In this document: piece by piece, positions 22,915 through 31,937 of the stretch
How positions within the stretch are numbered: the stretch's first letter is position 1
How the letters are laid out: each line of letters starts with the position of its first letter
Source of the DNA: Pristionchus mayeri
Taxonomy: Eukaryota > Nematoda > Chromadorea > Rhabditida > Neodiplogasteridae
Direction of reading: 5' to 3'
NCBI GenBank assembly: GCA_036245805.1
Contig: BTRK01000004.1
Span: forward strand, 9,238,001 to 9,302,000
Length of the DNA stretch: 64,000 nt
The notes under the pieces: model-generated
Database searches by the model: none
The model's input: only the letters and a program-made list of their open reading frames with translations
Told to the model about the DNA's origin: nothing
Made by a program: the position numbers and the translations under genes

Positions 22915-23801
22915 TTAGGTTGATGCAAAAGTTTCTCCCTATTTTATTTTTTTAACTTTCTCCAGCCATATTTGCCTGACTGTAATTTCCATTTAGCAGT
23001 AGTTGTGGACAAATTGGTAGATTACATTCACTGTATCAATTCAATCCTGGAAAGCTCAGTGTGGGAATAAATAATTAAAATCTCAAAATCTCAAAATTTT
23101 GCAATTTTCTGTGTACTTTGTTGAACCCTACCATTTGAAGGCACGTTAATAATTGATTTTGCCCATCTGAATAGTGATACTACTCAAGTTGCTCTTCAAG
23201 AATATTAGAAAATATCAAACCTTCAATAGGCGTTGAAAGCTGAGAATTATCAAAATTGCTGATTTCCCTGTTCAAATTTCGTAATTTTGTTGTATCAAGC
23301 AGCTATGCACTAGTAGCCCTCTCCAGTTTAAGGGTAATATTAAGAATGGCGAGCACTTCATTGTCCACAACAATATGGTTTACTGAGCCAACGGCTAAAC
23401 ATTCGGGGCTATGAAATGTAATTCTGCAGAAATTTATCTCGCGGAATTATCTAATTAGGCGCTCATGTCAACTTGGCACGACGGCACACTGATATTGAAT
23501 TACATTCATGGGCATCCACAGTTATCATACTTTACACTGGTATGTATGATTAACCCCTATCTCTTTTCCCCATTTTGCAATAACATTATAAAAAATTAGT
23601 TTGAAAATCAATTTTGCGAAATTTGACTGATTGCTGTATCGACGCTGCTAATTGTCGAGAACTGGGATACGGCTCGTTATAAAGAGTATTCATGTACCCT
23701 TTTATTGCACGAGACCGTAAGAGAATTGATCTACCTTGGAGGTCAGGGGAAGCAAATATGTAAATTTCTAAAAAAAGGGAGAAACTTTTGCATCAACCTG
23801 A
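22915..23801. mobile_element. non-autonomous mariner-type element (887 bp)
   Basis: The ends TTAGGTTGATGCAAAAGTTT and AAACTTTTGCATCAACCTGA are inverted and bordered by TA. These are typical mariner termini. No transposase remains. Confidence 0.8.
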
Positions 23802-24139
23802 TAGCAATTACAAGTATTCGGTACCAGCAAGATGGAGTGCTGTTTCCACGAAGGCATTTCGGCAAACTGCAATTTACTAATATTACATATCGATCATCGA
23901 TCATTGGCTAATAAAATGAAGGATGATGCAACTATTCAAAATTAGCTTACGCTAAGAGAGGAAGGGACGAGAACGGATGTAGTAAATAAAGAGACGATAA
24001 TAAAGTTACGAATGGGCTTTGGAATTAGCCAACGAGATCCAGCAGTTTGTACTGCCTGAAATGAACTACGTTTCAGATTCGAGTTTCACATTCAGTTGTT
24101 TAACTCTGCACTATCGTTACACATAAATAGTGCGATATT
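23802..24139. other. no gene recognised
   Basis: Spacer downstream of the receptor fragment at 24140-25012. Nothing is supported. Confidence 0.4.
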
Positions 24140-25012
24140 TTAATAGGGTGAACGGTAATTTCCGAAAATAGGCCTCGCTTTTCCAAGTTCAAGACTAACC
24201 TGATGCCTATCCAGAAAGCAGGCTGCTAGCACAGGCACATTCAGCGATATTGTGAGCGCCCAGATTTGCTGGCAAGTTATTTGAAGTAAGTAGAAAAGCT
24301 TAGTAAATATTGCATACATTGTAAACATTTGGGCCTCCGGGAAGCGGGATCACAGGATGCTCCCTACAGTTGCCTGTATTAGCATGTTTGTGAATATGGT
24401 ATCTGAGGTGCTAGCTCGGATGAGAACCGTCGCACGAGAACCCAAAAGAACCCTTCTCTAGCATTGGAATACGTTCCCATACTGGCAAAACAATTACCAA
24501 TTTTTGCCAAATCTCGAGATTGGGGGTACGTTTTTGGTTCTCATCAGGCGGATTCTCTTCCGACCTATTATCAAACCTGAGGATGCACGGATCAGGCAGT
24601 AGCATGAGCGGGTCCCATACTAGGTTGAGCACGATGTCGTTAAGCACCCCGAGTATCTGAATCGGAGGAATAAGATAAAAAAAGTAATAACACCATTTTT
24701 CTATCCGGCACGACGATACCGTGAAATACACAGCTTGCAAGTTAAAAAGTTTTTTTTGAATTTGTCTGTCATCATTGCGGGGGGGGGGAGAAATGAGGTA
24801 TCTCCAATAAAACTCACGACAATTAGCGCGATAAGCGCAGTATATCTCTTGGATGTTCGATTAGCGCTCATTATGACCACCAGCAGTGCGGGCACGGCCA
24901 GACACGCAGACAGTGCCGTGCACACATGCCGAATCGTCTTGATCTTATCATGGATGGCCAGAGAGGGAGCATAGCTCATACTCGAACGGGGGCACAAATA
25001 CTGGTTGATCAT
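24140..25012 (-). CDS. SRH/SRI-like 7TM chemoreceptor, N-terminal half
   Basis: Exon 1 (25012-24818) starts MINQYLCPRSSMSYAPSL and gives TM1 (CTALSACLAVPALLVVIMSA) with a following S-x-RY. Exon 2 (24656-24577) gives ILGVLNDIVLNLVWDPLMLL then PDPC, the TM2 pattern of SRH/SRI receptors (D-x(6)-P-x(3)-P). Both splice boundaries are canonical. Further exons between 24390 and 24140 encode SILxx, EAQMFTMYAIFTKLFYLLQ and LTISLNVPVLAACFLDRHQ, but they do not join in phase. The 3' half is missing. It is probably a decaying gene; the product would be a chemosensory receptor in sensory neurons. Confidence 0.5.
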
Positions 25013-25827
25013 CGGTCAGGTATTCTCCTCCTTCTATGGAATAACTGCACCTGTCACGGAAATTAACTGCCACGTATATCTTAATGGAGATTTACGAGCG
25101 CATTTCTCAGAAATAATTTGAAAAAAATCTCTGAACTAATTGGAAAACAAGCTTAACAATTTATAAATTTGTACACAAAATATACACATTTCGTGGGAAA
25201 ATGAAAGAAATTGTTTGACTGCAATTAATTAAATATGCTTAATATGGCTATGATAGTCCCGTGTGTGTAAAAAAAAGAATATACGCTGGAAGATACCAAT
25301 TCATCTATTATCTGAAAGAATGGTTCTCGAGTATGCCGGTGGACATGAGTAGGGTAGATAAGAGAGAGCGGGGGCTTGGAGCTCGTGGCTGGCACAAAGT
25401 GAGAATGTTGATCGGGGATTAGTGAGCAGATTGAGTGAGAGCTTTTTACTTTATTTTTTAATAATGATTTTATTCTGGTTGTCTTGTGCACAACCAACAA
25501 CGAGTATATGACTTCATCGCACTATAGAAACTAGGAGGGTGAGAGCAAAATTATCATAATTTAATTGAGTGTAATACGATGAAGAGTGGCATTATCGGTT
25601 CTGCTCCCTTAAAATTGCATTTACCTTCATTAATTCACAAAAATTACTTACTGTATAGTGAAAACCTTGAAATATTCGTGGATGAGTTCACACTCGAAAT
25701 CTGTAGATTTACTGGTTTCAGAATTTTTTTTTTAATTTGCATACCTTGCATCTGATTTTAGTGAAAATTACTATACGTATTTCCTTGTTAAAAACAAAGA
25801 TCAGAAACCTGAAAACGTCTATTTTAA
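25013..25827. other. no gene recognised
   Basis: Intergenic sequence between the receptor start and a large foldback. A 91-codon minus frame at 25225-25500 has no domain or splice context. Confidence 0.4.
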
Positions 25828-26846
25828 TATATGAGGCCGTTCGTGTAAGAATCGAAGAAATCGGAGCAGATCTGGCACAGCAAAAAATGGTCAATTTCCT
25901 GAAACTTTGACTACGGGGGTTTTCGAGGGTGCTGATCACGATGAGCACGTTCATTTTTCACGGAGGGTCTTCGTTCAAACTAGACGACGTTGCGTCGAAA
26001 ACAGCCTTTTGCTGATATCTTCATTACCTGTATCGTTAAAATTAAGCGAATACGTTTTCCCGGGTAGAATTCGATTGCGATCACGATCATTTCTTGTTTT
26101 ATGATTATTTATTTTTATAATTTTTATAATTTTTATAATTTTTGTAATTTCTTTGAAAATAAAATGTGTATCACGAGGACAGCCTAGATCAGTCCATTAT
26201 GATGCGGGAAAGCCAAAACTATTTTTCTTTTTCCAAAATTTTGTGTACTTTGTAGTGAAAATGAATTAAATGTGTCGAAAAATGAGAGCGAACAGCTGAC
26301 CTTCTCCTTTGATCTACCCAGAGTCCCCTCGCTATCTCTCCGATCGATTCCCTCCCCCTACGTACTCTGACCGTCTGCGCTCTCGCCTCTTTCTCCTCTT
26401 ACTCGTGTTTGTCTCACGATTAATTCATTTACACTACAAAGTACACAAAATTTTGGAAAAAGAAAAATAGTTTTGGATTTCCCGCATCATAATGGACTGA
26501 TCTAGGCTGTCTTCGTGATACACATTTTATTTGCAAAGAAATTGCAAAAAATATAAAAATTATAAAAATAAATAATCATAAAATAAGAATGTGGTCGTGA
26601 TCGCAATCGAATTCTACCCGGGAAAACGTATTCGCTTAATTTTAGTGATGCTGGTAATGAAGATATCAGCAAAAGTCTGTTTACGACGCAACGTCGTCTA
26701 GCTTCAACGAAGACTCTCCGTGAAAAATGAACTTGCTCATCGTGATCAGCACCATCCAAAACCACAGTAGCCAAAGTTTCAGAAAACCGACCGTTTTTGG
26801 CTGTGCCAGACTTTGCTCGATGCTTACACGAACGTCTTCATATCTA
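25828..26846. mobile_element. large foldback element (1.0 kb) with mirrored open frames
   Basis: The arms begin ATATGAGGCCGTTCGTGTAAG at the left and end CTTACACGAACGTCTTCATAT at the right, and pair over about 430 bp around a 150-bp CT-rich centre. Each arm carries the same open frame: GADHDEHVHFSRRVF on plus near 25925 and GADHDEQVHFSRRVF on minus near 26745. The opening TATGAG resembles the family at 40671. Confidence 0.8.
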
Positions 26847-27049
26847 TAAATCGTTATATCAGTTTCTAAAGCATTAATTTATGCAATAGTGCATCGGTGC
26901 CATCGGTAAGAACCTTCGAATGAGAACCGTAAATATATTTGCTCCAGTAGTTTAGCAGAGTTAAATGCGAAAGTACTCGAATCTTGTAAAATGATGGGTT
27001 TCTTTTTTTTCGTTTTCTACCGATCGGTGTGCAACGGACCATGTACCCA

Positions 27050-27163
27050 CTAGAGTTCGAGAAGCGATAGCACAGTCTCTTCATTCTGCGCACTCTCTCG
27101 TCGATCGACCGGACATGGGAGTGTTTGAAATGAAGAGACGGCGGACCGAACTACGAACTCTAG
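27050..27163. mobile_element. CTAGAGTTCG-family hairpin MITE inserted in an SRX coding exon
   Basis: 114 bp, ends CTAGAGTTCG and CGAACTCTAG, flanked on both sides by TACCCA (27044-27049 and 27164-27169). On the minus strand the insertion brings a TAG stop into the receptor frame after the residues GPTGGY. Confidence 0.9.
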
Positions 27164-29076
27164 TACCCACCCGTCGGCCCCATCGCGGACACCCAAACGA
27201 TTGTTGATAGCAGGAATTGCGCCCATTGATTGCTCTCGAAGTGAGGGAGAACGATAAAAGCTGATAATATATCAGCAAGAAACAGCGAAGCTTGGGCACA
27301 AGCCTACAAATATATGTATTTGGCATATAAGCAATTCCAAGATGATCTACTTGATACAGAAGGCGGTGTTCTAGCGAAAGTTTGTGATTCGAAACACTGG
27401 CTGTCCTAGACCTCTGCAATGTATGCTATTATACGGGGGGGGATATTTCACTTGATGGCGATACGATATTGACTACTACTATACCTGAACGTGACGCACT
27501 TTGACGACGCACACAACATCTAGGACTGCCACAAGGGCAAGCATGGCAGCATAGCGGGAGAAACTCGTGAATAAACGGAAGTTGATGCAATGATCTTCTC
27601 CATTGAAGATGTACCCCCAGGCAGTCGAGTCCAGATAGTAGTCACACTTTTCTTCGAGAATATTGGCATGAAAGTAAAAAAAACTAAGAAATACGAACCA
27701 ATAAAGTATGTGACTACTAGCACGATCTCTGAGAAAATGAGAGGAGTGATAATAACGATCGCTTTTATCTGAAAAAAAATATTTTTTTTTGGTTTTAACG
27801 TCGTTCTTACCCAAAAGGAAACATGGCAAGTTCGCTGTTCGATGTGAAAGAACAACACGATGAATCTATTAGCGGCCAGGAGAACATGACCGTACGACGA
27901 GATTTCATACAGGAACTGATTAATATTTTTTTCGGTGGAAAATCAAGAAAATACCTCAAGAACGAATGCGAAATAGACAGTGACATTTCGTCGTTAGAAG
28001 AAAGGTACATTTCTGCAAAACACAATGCCGTTTTCGAATAATTTCATTCCTACTCACTAGCGATGTCAAAACGGGCGCGCGCTCTCCTCGTTTCACACGC
28101 TCTCTCGCTCTGTCTGACCTGTGAGAGAGCGTGTGAAACGTGGAGAGCGCGCGCCGATTTGGCATCACTACTACTCACCCTTCATCAGATCCCTCTCGAA
28201 TACCCTCAGAAGCGCTCAAACTGGGGATAATCACATTATTCTAATTTTGATTGTTTGGACTCTCTACTCAAGATTTGGGTTTCTTATCACTGTTTAACTT
28301 GCTTTGACTTTTGATTTTTAGTATATTCTGTAGCTCAGGAAGGCAGAAAGTCAAGGTACTTACAAGAAAATTATCGGCGCCGTAATGAAGGTGAAAATAG
28401 CGCCGTGGCAAGCACCCGAGAGAGCCTGAGATCCGGTTCACAAATAAAACAGAAATATATCAATAAATATATTTTTGTAGGCGGAAATTCCTGCTTGTGA
28501 CGATTGTTTTAAATCCATATATTTTGAATAGACTGTCTTAGCATGTAATGGTAACCTTATCGATGACGGAATACTAACTATTAGGTTGGTGCAAAAGTTT
28601 CGTTAAAAGGAATTTTAAAAATTTTAAAAAATACGAGTCTTAATTATAAGGGGCGATATGTACAGCATACGTCCATTAATATAATAAGAAACCCCATATC
28701 AGGATTTCTCAAGACCGACGCAAGATACAAACTATGGAATTAATTTTGTAACGAAACTTTTGCACCAACCGGATATGTTGTGATCGTAGACGATGTGGAG
28801 AGTGTAAAGTAAATCACCTGAACTCTCGCGACTTTCCCAACGAAAGTGTTCGCGAGAAATGATACGTAAGGTACCGAGAGAACAACAATTAAGTTGACTG
28901 ATAAACTCGTGAGGGATACCTGAGAAGTAGTAGTGGTATCAATACAAGAATCGATTAAATTATATTTAAAATTATACAATAAAAACAAATTGCTTTGAAC
29001 ATGATTTCAAAACATTTTTTTTACCAAGAACACGGTAGTCGCTGCAACCTGCCTTCCAATCATGCTGGCGTTGTAA
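27160..29076 (-). CDS. srx: SRX-family 7TM chemoreceptor, disrupted
   Basis: Minus-strand exons: 29076-29025 and 28919-28818 (TM1, SLSVNLIVVLSVPYVSFLAN), 28425-28364 (TM2), 27915-27811 (EISSYGHVLLAANRFIVLFF, the SRX TM3 NRF motif), 27768-27485 (TM4 and the cysteine segment EEKCDYYLDSTAWGYIF then CINFR), 27413-27351 (SNHKLSLEHRLLYQ) and 27303-27160 (TM6/TM7, ADILSAFIVLPHF then WVSAMGPTGGY). These are clear SRX features; the family works as chemosensory GPCRs. Two faults: within exon 27768-27485 the frame shifts at an 8-base homopolymer (plus coordinates 27676-27683), and a hairpin MITE introduces a stop at 27160-27162. The interrupted tail continues beyond the MITE as YMVRCTPIGRKRKK. Exon phases around 28000-28330 are not resolved. 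It could be a pseudogene, or partly an assembly indel. Confidence 0.7.
28058..28170. mobile_element. hAT-like hairpin MITE, 8-bp target duplication
   Basis: 113 bp, flanked by CTACTCAC on both sides (28050-28057 and 28171-28178). The inverted ends TAGCGATGTCAAA and TTTGGCATCACTA fit the hAT consensus. The interior is a near-perfect stem of GCGCGCGCTCTCC-type sequence. Confidence 0.85.
28581..28773. mobile_element. mariner-type MITE in an SRX intron (193 bp)
   Basis: The ends TTAGGTTGGTGCAAAAGTTT and AAACTTTTGCACCAACCGGA are inverted and bordered by TA. Confidence 0.85.
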
Positions 29077-29537
29077 CTGAAACAGTGAGGTACATGAAGC
29101 ATATTTTTAAATATATTTAGAAGCACGCGGTAAAGTAACAAGTGCGGTATTTTTATTGGTTCATCTTGGAATTGAGACTTTCTACAATAGATGAACTCTT
29201 CAAGGTGATAGCAAAAGCACGAAAGTACGCTGCGGGAAAACCTGCATTTAGCGTGAGATTCGACACTTCTTCTTGCTCGGTCAAACTCGATCTATCGCAG
29301 CGCAAATAATGTTTCGTCGATGGAAATTCTCGTGAACGTGGAGTGTCTGACTTAGTATACCTGCAAAAGAAATTGTATTCACAGGTTTAGGAACTTCTTT
29401 AGCGACACGAATTATTTTTGCAGAATAGTAAATTCGAAAAGTTGCACAGGATAATTTTAATTTCGGAACCTTCTCCTCAGAGTTCTATAAATCTTTATTC
29501 GGCAAGTGATTATTGGCGATCTCACCAGATAATACTA
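29077..29537. other. 5' flank of the SRX gene, no further gene seen
   Basis: An initiating exon for the SRX gene should lie here but no convincing ATG exon was found. Confidence 0.4.
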
Positions 29538-30150
29538 TAAGGTTGATGCAAAAGTCTTGTGGTTTTTTGTGACCCTACTTTGAACTATCATTATTCGCGT
29601 GTCTCCAATCTCAATGACCAATAAACTTCTCGTGTTAAAGAGTTTTAGTAGTTACTGGGGTATAATAGTTGCAATCGGTGACGGCATTTGGTGTTTATCT
29701 AACCATGATTTTATACTCAAATTCTTAATTTTAGACCATGACCACCTATACATAGATATGGGGTGAAACTCAAGATCGTCTAGTTAGAGGATCTAATCGG
29801 GGTGAAGTAGTAGAAGCCATACTCAATACAATACAACAACTCCCAAGTTGCTTGTTCAAATCTCCAGCGAACGGCGATCCATTGCGGTTTTGTCCGCCCC
29901 CCGAGATTGAGCATTCATACTTCAGAGGAAACATAATATTGAGAAATGTGTCGTTTTCGATAGACAATTTTCGGGAAATTTAAATTTGTCATGTTCTCGC
30001 CTCTTTGATTGGACAATGCTGATAGGGTGCGCATATGAAAGAGAATGCAAGTCCTCATTAGTAATAAATATCCGAAAGTTCATCGTTTAAACTAAAATAA
30101 AGATGGAAGGCAAAATTTAAAAATCCCACAAGACTTTTGCATCAACCTTA
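29538..30150. mobile_element. mariner-type non-autonomous element (613 bp)
   Basis: The ends TAAGGTTGATGCAAAAGTCT and AGACTTTTGCATCAACCTTA are perfect inverted repeats. TA precedes the left end; TT follows the right end. Confidence 0.8.
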
Positions 30151-30521
30151 TTGTAACAACATCAATAATAAGCTTTTGCGATCATATCCATTTGCAATAT
30201 GGATTGATTCATCGGCCTGTATTTTCATGGCAATTTTCAGCCGCAGCGCCCTAGTGGGACTTCCAATTGTGGCTGCACATTTTGTCTGAAAATTAACAAC
30301 AATTTCCAGACCTCTCGATGAAAACCTTCAAAGCCGTACCACATCCCACACGGCCCAACTGTTAGCAAGAGAAAAAAAACACCCACGGCTGCTTAATTAC
30401 AATAATCTATTCGGAGATCACAAATCATCTCCGCGAAGCCACATACCTGGGGATTCTCACGTCGGGGTTTGAACAACCCCATTTTAGCGTCGCCCAACCC
30501 TCCGTTTCGTCCATCGCCCCA
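30151..30521. other. upstream region of the prepropeptide gene
   Basis: A TTTCCAG at about 30306 could be a trans-splice or 5' UTR acceptor upstream of the ATG at 30522. Nothing else was recognised. Confidence 0.35.
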
Positions 30522-31074
30522 ATGCCTCTATCTATCATGCTCTTCCTGATTCTTCTTATTCCGATCGTGGAGATGGCCCCACATCATTTGTCTGGATTCC
30601 TAGCAGGTTTGCTGCTTCAATAAGTGCGAAAGTGATATCTCTAAATCTTCAGTAGTTTTGCTGTGCAACGTTAAAAAATGCACAGCTCATGATGTCTTTG
30701 CTTGAGAAAATAAGTCATTTACAGTAATCTAAAAGGCTAGCCGACGACCACATTTCATTTCAGAAAGAGGAGTTCTTCGACTCCTCCTGCATGAAGAGTT
30801 GCATAGGAGTTTGCATCCGGACACGCTCACTGGAGACGAAGTACTCGTTTTTTTTGTTGTTTAGTTTTACGAAATTTTGTTGTGGAATCACGCAATAGTA
30901 TTATTCCGAATAATTCAAATGTAAATGTGCATTTCCTTCATAATAAGTATTTTGTTTCAGGGAATGCGATCTCGACCGGACAAGCGCCAGGCAATGCTCA
31001 CTAGACTGGCGCATCGCTCAGCGAGAGGCTTCGGACGGCGAAAGAGAGCTGAAATGTGGCTCTTAGTTTCATAA
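30522..31074 (+). CDS. neuropeptide precursor, predicted ARGF-amide (allatotropin-like)
   Basis: Exons 30522-30606, 30764-30840 and 30961-31074 join in phase (1, then 0) with canonical GT/TTTCAG sites to a 91-residue protein. Residues 1-18 are a signal peptide (MPLSIMLFLILLIPIVEM). Exon 3 holds a dibasic site (RSRPDKR), then QAMLTRLAHRSARGF, then GRRKR. That is the standard layout for release by proprotein convertase and C-terminal amidation on the glycine, giving a 15-residue peptide ending ARGF-amide. Arthropod allatotropins end TARGF-amide (Manduca: GFKNVEMMTARGF-amide), so the C-terminus matches but the N-terminal half does not. It lies about 0.9 kb upstream of a peptide-type GPCR gene. 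The last codons and the stop overlap a hairpin MITE. Alternatives are a different amidated peptide family or a chance open frame; the three-exon chain argues against chance. Confidence 0.6.
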
Positions 31075-31167
31075 ACATACCGTCGTCTCTTCGTGTGTCA
31101 GCTCTCTCGCCGCATCATCGTAGATTGTGTGAAATTAAGATACGAAGGCCCATGCAACGAATTCTAG
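31062..31167. mobile_element. diverged CTAGAGTTCG-family hairpin MITE
   Basis: The left part CTTAGTTTCATAAACATACC followed by GTCTCTTCGTG and the right part TACGAAGGCCC...CGAATTCTAG match the family layout. The target duplication is not preserved. The stop codon of the prepropeptide lies inside the left end. Confidence 0.6.
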
Positions 31168-31937
31168 TGCATAGCTATCAACGATTCAGTAATCCCTCTT
31201 GATATGTGCTCCACAAAGCGCGATGTCTGATTTTTTTCCAGATCGATAAATGTGTTGTTAATACTATATCCTCGTTTTGTCGAAATTGTGCGAAAAAGGC
31301 TGTCTTAATGAGCCGTGGATCACATTTATCAGGAGCACATGCGAAACAATGGAGACATGCACAAGGAAGAGCAAACAAACGATATGGGAAATCCGGTCTT
31401 CTTCGATGATGCCTACTAGACGAGTCTCTCGGCACTCTCGCCCTTTATCGCGCTCTCTCGCTCTTGCTCTGTGCCCGAAATTACGGGTCAGCAACGGGTC
31501 ATGGTCACAAAATCGGGTGACCCGGCGGAATCGTAAATAGCACGGGCCACTCGTGATCCGTTCTTGCCGCCCTAGTGCCTACGCAGTAGTCGTGACTGCT
31601 CAATCATCATATCAGTTGTATCTGCCATCAAGATAGCGCTGACTTTTCGAGAAAGAGATGCACACATCGCTATGGTCACCGACCGAGACTTCGGATGAGC
31701 GTCGATTTACTGATCATTGCGTGTTATACAAAGATGTCGCCTTCCATGTGTTCTCTCCGTAATCCAGAGAACCATAGAATATATCGTAATGACAGAAAAA
31801 TCAAGGAACGCAACGGGGTGGCCACAACAGCTTCTCCATTTCAGCTTCCTGAAACCAGTCCATACGTTAGCCCAGATTCAGATATTTCAGTAATGCCGTT
31901 TGTCCGCCTTTAATTCAGTCATTTCCCGTTTTTCGAG
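31168..31937. other. spacer between prepropeptide and GPCR genes
   Basis: CT-rich stretches and short frames only. An N-terminal GPCR exon is proposed to begin at 31938. No other gene is supported. Confidence 0.4.
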
